DNA of 64,000 nt. Source: Cercophora sp. LCS_1. Lineage: Eukaryota; Ascomycota; Sordariomycetes; Sordariales; Lasiosphaeriaceae. A model generated the notes under the pieces. It did not search any database and had not been told where the DNA came from. It saw only the letters and a list, made by a program, of their open reading frames with translations. The translations under genes and the position numbers were made by a program. Where the stretch lies: contig JAPZLL010000068.1 in assembly GCA_036250225.1 (NCBI GenBank), positions 62,001-126,000 of the forward strand, given 5' to 3'. Below are positions 1 to 12,009 of this stretch, piece after piece (the first letter of the stretch is position 1; each line of letters begins with the position of its first letter).

Positions 1-844
1 CCGGCTTCATAGTGTCCGAAGCTTATTGAGAATATAGATAAGTCGTTGAGAAGCTCCATCTTGACGAGTATAAAGCTGAAGATATCACTATCTAAAAGTG
101 TGTTTCAAATCGGAACTGGGTGTCGTTCCCTCGGGTCGGCTTCCCAGCAGATGATCGGCAGGGTTCCGGTTTGTGGGTCGAGTGACCACAGTGCGCGCCT
201 CCCAAAGCTGTGTCACTTCTGGACAGAATACACAATGCCGACACGATAAGATGTGCTTCTGCCACTTCCTTCCTTGTGCTGTAAATACGCCAGCCAAAGT
301 GTCAACAGGCCCTCAATAGTAGTTTTGAACACATCGATTACTTAATGTGGGTGACTTCGTGTTAGAAATCTGGCTAGATTGACTCCTTCGAAGTGCTTGG
401 CCGGTGTTTTTTGTACCGCACTCGGTGCCTGGTGCCCCCGGCTTTCTCCGGCTCCAGCTGCCCAAGTCGCTGCGACGATGCCAGTCAGTGCCGTCATTGG
501 AAGGCTGAGGTGTCTCTCCGCGACAAGCAAACACATGCTTGGAAGACAGTCTTCAAGCCACCGTTTCGAATTCGCGATCCGGATCAACCGTAATTCACCA
601 TCCAATTCTTCTTCAGCGACGCGTTACAGTGACTTTTCTGCATTGTTCTACTAACCGTTTAATTTTCTCTTCCTTCCGTTTGGAGCTTTGTTCCCGAGTC
701 GCTCAAATCGCCGAGCCCCTATTCGCACGTTCCGCCAAAAATCCTCCCAAGCCTTGACCTCCGAATCATCAGGATCGACGATGACATGAGAACACATCCG
801 ACGCTCGCTCCACATATACACTCACGTCTTCTTTGACAGCAATC
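1..844. other. intergenic, upstream of PI4K gene
   Basis: I find no supported gene here. The open frames are short, lack the GC-rich third positions of the genes nearby and match no family I know. The last few hundred bases are presumably promoter and 5' leader of the lipid kinase gene that starts at 845, with several C/T-rich runs. Confidence 0.5.
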
Positions 845-3380
845 ATGCCGCGCAGCCGACCGGCCACGACGGGCTACGAACGCCTTGCGCAGGCTGATCA
901 ATTCAGCGACGACTCCGATGACGACCCTCTCGCCCAGAGCTATGCTTCCCTTCAGCATCCCGCCGCGCCGCGCTACGCGCCTATCTCTCAACCCCGTCCA
1001 CATTCGGGCATGACCTCCCCAAAGTTTTCGGGTGCCCGCGGCGGTCGCAGGGGGAGACGTGCGCGCAGCAATTCGGGCGTGGACCTCAAGGCTATCAACG
1101 CGCGCCTGGAAAAATGGGCGGACGAGATTGCGAGCAAGTTCAAAAGACGGTCCAAGAAGACGGGAGAGGAGGATGAGCGGCTGGAGATCCACCACTCCGT
1201 CTTCCAGGCTCCCGAAGGTGTACGTCCCGTCACAGCTGAGATACTGGCGAGACCGGAACCCGGGTACATGACGAAGGCCGAGTTCGAGACAATTGTGAAC
1301 AGCGTGCGAACGGCCATTGACCAGGGGGTACATCCACGCATGATCTCGCAGGGTAGCTCAGGGAGCTACTTTGCGCGGAACTTGGACGGGAAGGTGGTTG
1401 GTGTGTTTAAGCCCAAGGACGAGGAGCCGTATGCTGCGGGCAATCCAAAGTGGAACAAATGGATTCATCGGAATCTGTTCCCTTGCTGCTTCGGAAGAGC
1501 ATGGTTGGTTTTTATGGTTGTGGTGGAGTCAACGTCAGGCTAATCGTGCTCCAGCTTGATTCCCAACTTGTCCTATGTCAGCGAGGCCGCGGCATACGTT
1601 CTCGATGCTCAGCTGCGGACGCACATGGTTCCGTACACCGACGTCGTCAACCTCTCATCTAAGTCATTCCACTACCCGTTCTGGGACCGCTACAATCATT
1701 CGAGGAAAAAAAAGGCACTGCCCGCGAAACCAGGCAGCTTCCAGGTGTTTCTCACAGGTTTCAAGGACGCCAACATTTTCCTTCGAGAACATCCTTGGCC
1801 AGACCAATATCTATCAGGGTTTCGAACGAACGATCCACAAAGGAAGAAGAAGAAGCGGTGGGCAGACAGCTGTCGCCCGTCAAACGGACAAGCAGATGAT
1901 GTGGAAAGCGACGACGGCGAGGACAGTCCACAGTCTCTCACTCCCGGGCCAGACAATTTTGTGTGGACACCGACACTGAAACAGTCGTTCAGGGAAGAGC
2001 TAGAAAAGCTAGTCATTTTGGATTATATCATGCGCAACACGGATAGAGGGTTGGACAATTGGATGATAAAGGTAGACTGGGAATCCCAACAAGCATCAAT
2101 AGTCTCTGAGCCGGTCCGGCTCAACACGGAGGGGACGCAAGACGATGAACTGGGTCCGAGACCCGTTGACGTCCCACAAAGAGATGAACAGCCCACAAGG
2201 GCAGCTTACCCATACAGAGCACAAAAGCCGATGGACGCCTCAACACCATTAGGAAGCAGTCTCGATCCCAAGATCACAGTTGGCGCCATCGACAACTCCC
2301 TTTCCTGGCCGTGGAAACATCCCGACGCTTGGAGAAGGTAGGCCACCGTCTTACACAATATTCAGCCCAGCGCGTGCTAACTTTGAGCGTAGCTTTCCTT
2401 TTGGCTGGCTTTTCCTCCCGGTTGACCTCATCGGCCGGCCTTTCTCACCCAAAACGCGGGAACACTTCCTCCCACTCCTTACCTCGACAGCCTGGTGGTC
2501 TCAAACTCAATTAGCCCTCCGTCGTGTTTTCCAGATCGACCCGGACTTTCAGGAGCGTATGTTCGCCCGGCAAATTGCCGTCATGAAGGGCCAGGCCTGG
2601 AACGTAGTCGAAACCCTCAAGACGCCTGACCACGGTCCGCTCGAACTCACGCGACGCGCAAAGGTCTGTGTCTGGGATGACCTCGTCGACGTTCCGATTG
2701 CCGTACCCATGCGGGTCACGTCTTCAGAGATGCGCCGCCGCACCGCTGCCGAGTCTTCATCGTCCGACATGTTCTTCTCCGCTACGGCCGAGGCGGATGA
2801 GGAAGAGATGGACATTGGCGCCGCCAACTCGTCGTCAGCACCCGTCGATCTCCTGGGACTCAGTGTCGGACCCTCGCCACCTGCCGACCTGCCTCACCCA
2901 GGCCGCTTCGAGATCTCCGTCTCTGCAACCCCTTCCATTGCGGAGGAACCCGCCTCGGCGCCGGATGGTACACCCGCACAACCCCTGAACGGCACGGCCG
3001 TTGTGAGCGCGTCGGTACCCTCCAGTACATCGCAATCGCATCTTCACGCGCGTCCCCCGCTCCCACGGACGTCCTTGAGCCATGGCCCACCAAGATCGCT
3101 GAACATGTACTCCCCAGAACGGCAACGGGAGCACCAGCGACGCTTCTCCTTTGCAACAGCGGTGGGGAGGCGGAATAGTAACAGCATCGCGGCGCACCTT
3201 CATGGGATAGGACGACACAGTCAGGACGGCCATTACTACGGTTTCATGGGCGATGATGACGAACTGGAGGGTGATTTGGGCTACGCGGCGGCCGAGGGGA
3301 TGGAGGGCAACAGGAGGAAGGTCATTGTGGAGCGGCTGGAACCCGTCAAGACGAGAAACCCCGTGTTTACATGTTGGTGA
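845..3380 (+). CDS. LSB6: type II phosphatidylinositol 4-kinase
   Basis: Exons 845..1503, 1555..2337 and 2393..3380 give 809 aa. The enzyme phosphorylates phosphatidylinositol at the 4 position on endosomal, vacuolar and plasma membranes. Seen in the sequence: the nucleotide loop GSSGSYF (near residue 170) and VFKPKDEEPY, the Cys-rich CCFGRAC palmitoylation-type motif that forms across intron 1, the catalytic loop RNTDRGLDNWMIK (near 383), and the metal-binding AIDNSLSWPWKHPD (near 463). All are type II PI4K hallmarks. The N-terminal 110 residues and the C-terminal 250 residues are low-complexity and Ser/Pro-rich, so the protein is longer than yeast Lsb6. The start at 845 is the first ATG in frame; an earlier open codon is TTG. 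Intron 2 has a clear GCTAAC branch site. Confidence 0.93.
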
Positions 3381-5262
3381 GAGAGGCCAAAAAAAAAATC
3401 GAACAGGTAATTCTCAGTCTCTTTCTACTGCTACAGCACAACACAGCGCGGGCCGGAACTTGTAAGACCTGGAATACATCGGAAGGCAGGGATAGGTCGA
3501 CATAGACAGGGGTGACAACAAACCGTCGGGAGTTCTGGGTCGTTTTGTTTCTGGTGTTCTGGGTGTGCTTGTAGGGGAAGGTCCACCGTTCTCTATCCGG
3601 GCTTTTCCTTCAACTCTATAGGAAGAGGAAAGAAAAAACGAATAGACATGTTTCTTCAAGGTAGAAGATATCTTATCTTATCTGGCAGTTTCTTGCAGTG
3701 GTCAACCAGTAGGTGATTATATCTACAGTTCTAGAAGCGTTGTTTCACGGTGGGGAGGAGGGAAAACTTCTCCAACCCAACCCTCCCTTTAGTATCGCCA
3801 GAGGGACTTCCGGTTCGGTCGCGGGGTCTCGAAGCTGGATGCTCGAGTTTCGGTGTTTTATGTCCTTCTCGCTGTTGGCAAGGAACAAATCTGCGGATCA
3901 AAACGGCGGGCGGGAATGGTCCGGCCGCTCGCCTTGATGATTTGCAGGACGTATGTAAGTGCTTGTGAAACTCCGAGATAGCATCCAACTGGCGGAAAGG
4001 GCATGCGCCCATCCCGTCATTTTGGTCGTGAAGGCGCATATTGTCGTTTCACAGCGATGCAAGAGCATACAGAAGCGGGCTGTGTGGAAGAGGAGCAAGC
4101 GACCGAGCAAGGGGTGCGGTCTGGGGCGTTGATGGGACGAACCCCGATAATGATTAGTCTGTTTTCTTTTCTGGTCCGAAGAGCTAGCGTGTATTCCATG
4201 GCGGCATGGGACGTCAGAGCTTCAGGTCGGCGACCCGGGAAAGAGGGACGGGGAGAGAAGGAGACAGCACAAAAAGGGGCCCAAGTTCCCAAGAACCATG
4301 GTCCGGGAAGACGCGCCTAATGCACTTGAGCGGCACCGCTCGTGCAGTTTGGGGATGGCTGTTATCTGTGAGTTGGCTCAACCCGAGATAGTGATGCGGC
4401 AACAGCTCTTTGCATTTTTTTTTTGGCTCAATGTGGTGGTTCATTCTTGCACGGGGAAGTGATAAAATGAAGCGGGATCCGGTGCCCGGTATGGACGGGC
4501 TCGGGGTTGGGAATCGTACCTAGCCTTCCCCGTGGTCGTGCTGCTCGCCTGCAGTCGGCACGGTGTTGTTTGCTAGGCAGTCTAATGATCTAGGTCAGCC
4601 GGGTTGCTATTTGTGGCTGACGAGCGTGCAAGGAATGTATCGTATTGTTGGTCCCACACTTGCAGCCGTCGAGAAAAGGAAAGAAGAGCGACCTGGGCGT
4701 CCCCTTTCCGAGAGCCCGAGCTCAAACAAGCAAGCAAACATGTTCGGCCAGCCAGGCAAGGCAGCCCGGGGAATCAAAGCCGGCGTGATGCATGCTCGAC
4801 GAAGCCGAAACACGGGCTCCTCGTCCCGCCCCCGAAGCCTTCGGCAGGCAAGAGAAACGCCAAGACAAGCAGCGAGGTGGCTGCCATGTCGCACATCCAC
4901 CGAAACCATGCCATCGGGAAGTCAGCTTGACGCTCGGGACTAGGGACTCTGGAGATGTGTTTCGGGGTGATCGAAACAACGGTTTTGTTTCCCAACTGCT
5001 AGCGGACCTTGGCCAAGCCGAGCACAAGCCCTGAGGCGGCGCATTCCGCGCTGGCCGATTGTCGAAGCCAATCCTCCCGCAATCAAAATCAACGATAGTC
5101 ACAAGTCAGCCAGATACGCGGCATAATCCAGCAGAAGAAATCCTTGTGGCCAAGCGGCCGCCGGTAGTGACGCTCGAAGTCCCAGCCACCGGACTGCTTC
5201 TCTCGTCATCAGAGTGGCCCGAAGGAGTGGCATGCAGGTGGCAGCAACGCGGGCAAGTTGCG

Positions 5263-5286
5263 TTGGGGTTGGGGTTGGGGTTGGGG
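5263..5286 (+). repeat. four exact TTGGGG units
   Basis: Four perfect tandem copies of TTGGGG, followed a few bases later by another GGGG. Four G4 tracts spaced by TT could form a G-quadruplex. The unit is not the usual filamentous-fungal telomere unit (TTAGGG). Confidence 0.85.
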
Positions 5287-5545
5287 AATGGGGTGCCGTC
5301 TGGGTTGGGTTGTCGGACGGTGAACCACCGCCGTCGTGGTTGCGGGAGTGGTACTGAGGTACAAGTACAAGCTGTCCCGAGGCAGCGGTAGCCCATGTCG
5401 ATTGCGACAGTCCCAGTGAGCACGCAAAAAAACGGATCCTTGCTGGTGGAACGGCCCCTCCCTGCTACCCCACCTCCCCTGCCAGCCTCTTGTGCCCGCC
5501 CATACTTAGTGTAATGGGTAATTTTAACCTCCTAGCCTGGTATCA

Positions 5546-5563
5546 ACCCTGTAAATACAGGGT
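5546..5563. other. short perfect inverted repeat
   Basis: ACCCTGTA and TACAGGGT form 8-bp arms around a 2-nt spacer. No gene sits next to it, so a terminator or operator role is unsupported; it could be chance. Confidence 0.6.
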
Positions 5564-5624
5564 GGTTTCGCCGTGGTGGCTACCGATTTTGGGCATTTCA
5601 CCTGACAGGGGTGGTACCCAACCA

Positions 5625-5637
5625 GGGGGGGGGGGGG
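5625..5637 (+). repeat. 13-G homopolymer
   Basis: Uninterrupted run of 13 G in gene-poor DNA. Its length may be unreliable because homopolymers are error-prone in some sequencing chemistries. Confidence 0.8.
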
Positions 5638-8327
5638 TTTCTTTTTGCTCGGAACCGCAGTATGTGCCCTTAAGTTCCAAAACCACGGTGTCAACCACAA
5701 CCCCTCGGACATATCTCCAGGTCAGGACACGGCTGGCGCATGCATTCTTTCATTTGGTGGGCAGCATGCAGAGCCCAAGTTCTAGCATATGCCTGCCATC
5801 TCGGTAACGTAGTGTTCCCCTTTCGCTTCAATAGTCTTTGCCAAGAACCTGCAGCGGGAATTTCGAGGGAACTTTCGAGCGTGTCGTGGATGACCTGGGA
5901 GCCTTTTCAGTCCGGCATACATAGTATGTTGGCCGGAGATCTGGTCGGCCAAGACCTCCCCGCTCCTGTTCCCGAGATACCAGCAGCCACAACGTCTGCA
6001 CGGCTTCTTCGCGGTGCAACAAACAAGGTTTGTCGCTATCAGCCAGTGCGCTACCTGCCGTCATGAAACAACGCCCGCAGTAGCCGAGGCTCGCTTCAGC
6101 GATCATCATCGTCGCTTGTCTACGACCGCTTGGCTTGTTCCTGTCCGCTCCGTTTTGGTCGTGCCGCGGTCTTGGTTGGGAACATCCTGGACACCGCCGT
6201 GGCGTGGGCTTACACTTGTCCCTTGAAGCCGCCGCATTGGTTCAGTGTAAAGCTGCAACGGGCCGTTGATGCGACTGTCTCACTTTGTGCTTGCCTTCGT
6301 TACGTCAAACGTGAGTTAGCAGCCGCAGTGAAATAGGCAACGGTGCCGGGGTCAACGACGACACGGCAACCGCTAAACCTGCCAGAGAGGTGATCAAACC
6401 GCTTTGTTCGAATTAGATAAAAGAGATGACGAAGAGAGTGCCAGCAGTGGCTGTGCATGTATGGTAGAATTGGCGAGGAAGGGCGACAAGGAACAGGCCA
6501 CATCAAGTGCTCCAATCGATGGGCACATGCCGTAGAGACGATGACTCCTCCGCCTGCCTTCGGGCCGGTTATCTGCCTCGAGGCGTACATGGGCGTGCTG
6601 CCGAGCCTACCACACGGTTTCTTGAGCCATGGTGTCCGTCAGCCGGCGCGCGATCAGCATTCCGGAAGGGTCGACCAGCTTTGTCTGCTTGCAAAGTCAG
6701 GAGCCGCTGCTGCTCGTCCTTCTTAGGCGAGCTTATTTCGCTGGTTCAAAACAAACCACTTCTGAGAGGGGAGAGAGAGAGAGATGATCGGTAGGCTATA
6801 GCCTGGCAGCCTGACAGGGGAATCGGTGCTTGGGCGTTCAGCTATTTGCTAATCGCAAGGATTTGTGGCGGCCGGATTTTTCGATAATTTCCAAATCCTT
6901 CGACTGCCCTTCCTAATCCCGCCTAAACATGTTCCATGGCGGAACCGTTCTGGCGGGGCCGCGCGGGCTTAACCCTCTGTGCTCTCCCAAGTCCATGTCC
7001 TCGGGATCTGGCGGTCCTTCCCCTCATCAGTATTTGTCGTGTACCGCAACTACCGCCGCCCACTCCCAAGGTACTAGTACCTCGCTCCAGCGTCACGCAG
7101 TCGGTGCGCCCCCAGCTCGGGCAACAAAAATCCCTCTCAGGGCGGGTTGCCGCCAAACTCGTGTAATTTGCTCGAATGATCGTTTGTGCCAAGCTCCCGG
7201 TAACCACAGACGTCCTGATGACCCGGTTTTTTGTTTGATTGTAGGATGGGGAAATCATTAAAGCTGGTCGGGCGTCGTCCGTGTTTGGGAGTCCTTAAGG
7301 ATTGCCATGCTATATGTTAAGACTGGGCAGAGCAATAATAAGCCCACCGCCCCCTTTTGCGCTTTAGTTCGAGCTGACGCAGCCTGTACTGCTCGGTGGC
7401 CTGCACAAACCGAAAACGCCTCAGCAAACTGGAGCCGCTTCCAACCAGCCTCTGTCCAGTCACGGGCGTTGAATGATGCAGTAGTCTGGGAAGCATCCTC
7501 GGTCTCTTTGACGTGTGCGAGGGGTGGGCACATCGGACTGGGTCCTTGAGCCACCCTTCTTGTATTCCAATCAAAATAGCATCAGCTCATCTGCCAACCG
7601 GAACCAGCGGGAGAGGGCATGAACCAGACACACCTTATTTCGGGGGACGGTGTTTTCCCGACAGGCAGGGACCATTTCCTGCGGAGGCTTGAAACACCTT
7701 CCTGCGGATGCCTGTCAAAGTCGCATGCCAACCCGAAGAGTGGATGCCCCCATCCGCCCACGTAGTATGGTCAGCCGTCTTGACCTGGACTGCGTAGAGG
7801 CCCGTCTTCGAGGCCGACTTTTTTCCAACTGGGGCCAGCATTGTGACACGCTTGGAGGAATCGCCAGGGGAGACAGGGGGTCAGAGACACATTTCTTTCT
7901 TCCCTGCCCTCACATACACAAGACGGAGAATGCGCCAGCATGGCACCTATGATCGACGCCAACATCGTGGCGTGCGATGAGTCGGGAGCCAATCTGAGTG
8001 ATCTGATCCGGGTAGGGGGCCCACAGAGCAAGCTTTTTCGTTTTTGAATGCGTGAGACTCGAGTGCCGCAACAGGGTAACTGGTCCCCAGGGCCCATAGT
8101 TGGAAGAGCGAGGGGGCGGGTGAACAGATAGTTTTCCCACGTTTTAGCACATCGAGCTATGAACGCCATCGTGATGCTTGCCCAACTACCCGGTCTTTAC
8201 CCCCCAAGCACCCAGATAGTCCTCGTTCCAGTCGATTCCTTTTTTTACCCCCTGTTCCGCTCCCGACTTCTTCTTGGCGTCACCCATTCTCAAAGCAACC
8301 GGTTTCGAGAACACCACCGCCGCACTC

Positions 8328-10055
8328 ATGGACGAAGGGTAGTTGACCCACCCTGAGAACGCATTTGACGAGGCCACCGCTAAGTTGCATATAGCGACAG
8401 CCAGACTATTCCGGTCGACAACACATACCGTGAGGTTGTGCCCCATCAGAACAGAGACTTTCAGCGCTATGCCGTCGAAAACGCCGTCTACTTCGCCCCA
8501 GTTGATGATGTAAGAAGTCCCTGATAGGCCGGTTCTGCGCAGTCCTAATGCTCTCCTCGGCGAAAAAAATAGGAGGAAATCGAGCGCCTGCAGTATATGC
8601 ATGGCATCTTCAACATGATGTTCGAGGGTCGGTTGATCTTTCCCCCAATTCCGCGTCCAAGAAGGATTCTCGACTGTGGCTCTGGGTCGGGTGCTTGGGC
8701 GGCAGACGTGGCGGAGCAATACCCAGACTGCGAGGTTCGTCCAATGTTTTCAGACTCTCCCTTTCGCTGCCGCGTTTCTGGGTCTGCGACGTACAAACTC
8801 CATGCAGACCGGTCATCAAATACCCACCTGGACGTAAGGGCGACACGAGACTGTCACAACCACCGTGTTGACGAGCCGGACTGTAAGAAATGAGGATGCT
8901 CTCGGCCTCCCATCATCGGTGAAGAGGCCTGGAGGAACGACCGCGATGAGAAGCGCTGAAAGTCCACGCGTCTCGGGCCTGTTGGGGTGGCATGTTGGAT
9001 TTGATATTGCTGAATGTCCTGCCAAAAGACGACGAAAAGGCTGACGATGTGACACTAGGTCATAGGAATCGACGTTTATCCGTTTGCGGTGCCGGACGAT
9101 ACGCCAACGAACCTAGAGTTTCAAGTGGACGATTTGAACAGCCCGTGAGCTCTGTCGGATCCCGCACAACCGTAGTCCAGCGGCGCTGATGGGTGACTAG
9201 CTCAACCTTTCCATCGAATTACTTCGACGTGGTCCACAGTCGAATGATGGCAGGCGGTATTCACGCGAACCGGTGGCCCGGGTATTTGGGAGACATCTTG
9301 CGGATTCTTCGGCCAGGCGGGTGGTGTCAAATGGTCGAAATATACTTCAATGCCCAGTCCGACAATGGGACTTTGACATCTAGTAGGTCCGCTGTAATTT
9401 CCGCCTTCAGGATCACACTAAGAATCGCAGACCATGCATTGCAAGTCTGGTCGCAAACCTATATGCAAAGCATTTCAGGCTATAAGGATCCAAGAGCGCC
9501 GTTGCGCCTCCAGACCTGGATGGCTCAGGCCGGGTTTGTGGAGATTGAGTCGCGATTGTTGACTCTCCCCCTGAGTGGGTGGTCGAGCGGTGAGTAGTCG
9601 TCACTCACGTTCAGACACCGGCCACGTCTAAACTCGGATCGTTAGACCCACGGGACAATGCAATCGGGACCGCGAACCGAGCAAACGTCCACCGCCTGCT
9701 GTCCTCTCTTGCGATTTACCCTTTCATGCAAGCTCTTGGGTGAGTTGAGGGCATGTTTTCGTGCGTCTCGTGCAGGTGTTGATGACAAGCGTAGGATGAC
9801 AAACACCGACGTTCAACTTCTGGTAGCGCAAGCACGCAGCGAGGCTGACAACCCCGCCTATAAGGTATGATAGCTGTAAAGTGACGATCGGGTCTGTTCC
9901 AGGGCGCGATTAAGCTGCGGGTAGACTTCGGTCGTCCAATTCTCGCCCTTGTTCCCTCTTCATCACTGTATCTGGACTGTTGTGGGTGTTTGCTGATCTG
10001 ACAATCCTGTCTCTAGGCATACTTCCCTGTGTCAGTTTCCTTCATGAAGATCTAG
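8328..10055 (+). CDS. LaeA/TAM-like SAM-dependent methyltransferase
   Basis: Reconstructed exons: 8328..8338, 8395..8509, 8573..8734, 9059..9144, 9201..9382, 9431..9589, 9646..9739, 9795..9864, 10017..10055, giving 305 aa with every junction in frame. It belongs to the fungal family of small-molecule or regulatory methyltransferases that includes LaeA-like proteins; its substrate cannot be predicted. Seen: motif I RILDCGSGSGAWAADVAEQY, the following VIGIDVYP acidic strand, the VDDLNSPSTFPSNYFDVVHSR region, a GGWCQMVEI strand, and a C-terminal QLLVAQARSEADNPAYKAYFPV segment as in relatives. The first coding exon is only 11 nt. Intron 3 is long (324 nt) with a weak GTTCGT donor, and the last intron is 152 nt. 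The 48-nt intron 9383..9430 has no stop in frame. The gene is isolated in gene-poor DNA. Family is firm; exon ends 1 and 3 are less certain. Confidence 0.8.
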
Positions 10056-11415
10056 ATATGGCTGTGCTAACAATTCCTCAAGATATGTTTGCATTGGCCG
10101 GAAACCAGGGAGTGGCAACCGAAGTCACCGACACGCTGAAATTCCGCGGAGCTCAACGCCAGCCGCCAAAGGCGGGAGACACGGTGACTCGAGGAAGCGG
10201 GCGAGGCGCTGAGACGGGTGGCGCTTACCTGCTCTGAAGATTGTTTGGAATCCGGCAAAGTCAGTCGGTTCGTTGGGAGGGGTTCGCGTCTCTCTATCAA
10301 TCCGGGACGGCGTTTGGCATAAATGACTTGGGTGGCTTTTTGGGGGATTGGGAGACTACTTGTTTTTCAGCATTGGGAGCGGGAAGGTATGCATGGGGAC
10401 CTAAGGGCGATGAGCGGAGAAGGTGCACCTTAGATATGGTAAGGTATTTCATGCAGCCAAGGGTAGGAACGACTATTTGGGGCGCGAATTTGCATGAGAA
10501 TACAACAGCAATTTGGTATTACCCATCGTCCTCCAATCGAAGGTTGAGATAATCAAGTGCTTCGCTGGCAGCCCTCACCCGTCGAGCCAGACCATTCAAG
10601 GGAGGCCCATCTCGGTTCCGGCAGTTTGGCACGGGGGATCAGGTTTGAGTGGGGATGACTTCCAGGCTTGAGGGCAACAGAGCTTGTCACACAACATGAC
10701 AGCGCATTCCGGTCATGACTGTGTCTCAATGCCCCGACCATTGCGAGCACAGTTTGGGGACTTGGCTGGGCCATCAAGTCATACTAGTGTCTTCCTCTTG
10801 GGATGATGCTCTACCGGTCTTCCACCTCTCTACTGCCGAAAGGTCTACGGCTCCCCAAGGTTCCTACGTCCCGGTAGGGCCAAGCCACTTCACCAGCCAA
10901 GTCAAGTCAAGGGCCCTCATCACGCCTGTGCCGTTGACTGGGCCGGCGGCTAGCCAGGCGAGTCCCCCGATCCTGGATGTGGGCCGCCCAAGTGCTCATG
11001 TGATCAATTACGATGGTGCCGAGTCTCACATTGTCAATGTTTGCACGTGGTGTGCTTTACCCTTCAAAGTTGGTGCGAGGCTTCATTTCTAACCAACAAA
11101 TTCGCTCAAGAACGGTGCGAAAAAGGGCGCCAACAGCCAGCGGGCAGAAGTGCTGTCAAATCGTGACGTCTGATGTCGGGACAGTGGTCATAGCTCGCCT
11201 ACTCAAAGGCGCCAGTGCTGCGCCGCTTGGCGGCATTGGTGCCCAGCCGGGGGCCGTTCCGAACCACAGCAGTCGCGCACTAATTTTGACAACACCAATC
11301 TTGAAGCTCGCCGTTGATTTCCACAGAACTTTGAAGCGTCGTCCAGGAAGAAGCTCACAAGCACACCGCCCAATCTCACGATCGACCATATTTTGACGAT
11401 TGTTATTCGATAGCA
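10056..11415. other. intergenic between methyltransferase and AIM41
   Basis: No supported gene. Open frames on both strands are short and without coding bias. The 3' part presumably carries the AIM41 promoter. Confidence 0.5.
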
Positions 11416-12009
11416 ATGGCTGCCCGTCTACCTTCTTTCCTCCAGCGCCATGTTGCTCGGCAAATGCAACCAACAAGTTCAGGACGGACGATCAGCCGCT
11501 TCTCTCGTGCATACTCGACACCGGCGCCCCCACCCTTACTAGCTAAGCTCAAGGGCGACCTCAAAACCGCCATGAAGGCGAAGGACGCACCACGACTGGC
11601 CGTCGTGCGCGCCATTCTCACGGCCACGCTGAACGCCAGCAAGACAGCCACACCCATTCAGACGGACGTGCAGGTCGTCAACCTCATCAGGAAACAAATA
11701 CGCACCGCGGAGGAATCTGTTGCACAGTTCCGGGAAGCAAGCCGTCAGGACCTCATAGACAAAGAGGAAGCCCAGATACATATCATGAATGAGTATCTGG
11801 CTGGCAGCAATGTGGAGAGTCTTGAAGAGGCAGGATTGAGACAGATCGCTGAGCAAGTTGTCGAATGCCTTGCGTCCGAAGGGAAGGTGTCTCTTGGAGA
11901 TGTGATGAAGAAGTTAATGGGGCCTGGGTCGCCTCTAGATGGCAAGGAGTATAACAAAGGAGACCTGAACAAGATCGTCAAGGATCTTGTTGCGGGCAGG
12001 CAAGGCTGA
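11416..12009 (+). CDS. AIM41: AIM41-like mitochondrial YqeY-domain protein
   Basis: Intronless, 197 aa, with ATG at 11416. The family (yeast Aim41, bacterial YqeY/GatB-related) has a helical domain related to the tail of amidotransferase subunit GatB, and its exact role is unknown. The first 35 residues are Arg/Ser-rich without acidic residues and look like a mitochondrial targeting peptide. The domain then begins LLAKLKGDLKTAMKAKD and continues with RLAVVRAILTATLNASK and LIRKQIRTAEESVAQF, all typical of YqeY proteins. Ends with KGDLNKIVKDLVAGRQG. Length is normal for the family. Confidence 0.88.
   Translation: MAARLPSFLQRHVARQMQPTSSGRTISRFSRAYSTPAPPPLLAKLKGDLKTAMKAKDAPRLAVVRAILTATLNASKTATPIQTDVQVVNLIRKQIRTAEESVAQFREASRQDLIDKEEAQIHIMNEYLAGSNVESLEEAGLRQIAEQVVECLASEGKVSLGDVMKKLMGPGSPLDGKEYNKGDLNKIVKDLVAGRQG

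Larger units (their letters stand above)
3381..8327. other. gene-poor interval
   Basis: About 4.9 kb without a supported gene. Open frames are short, overlap on both strands and lack GC3 bias or splice-linked continuation. It contains a four-copy TTGGGG run, a 13-G tract, an 8-bp-arm hairpin and a short GA microsatellite near 6769-6784. I see no transposase, reverse transcriptase or terminal repeats. Confidence 0.5.

Noticed and set aside
719..1333. Minus-strand open frame across the 5' end of the lipid kinase gene
   Set aside because: Overlaps the conserved kinase exon in antisense and shows no family features.
5263..5286. TTGGGG repeats as an internal telomere
   Set aside because: Filamentous fungi normally use TTAGGG; four units are too few and no subtelomeric features are nearby.
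8186..8719. Minus-strand open frame (177 codons) over the start of the methyltransferase
   Set aside because: Overlaps conserved methyltransferase exons in antisense; residues look random.
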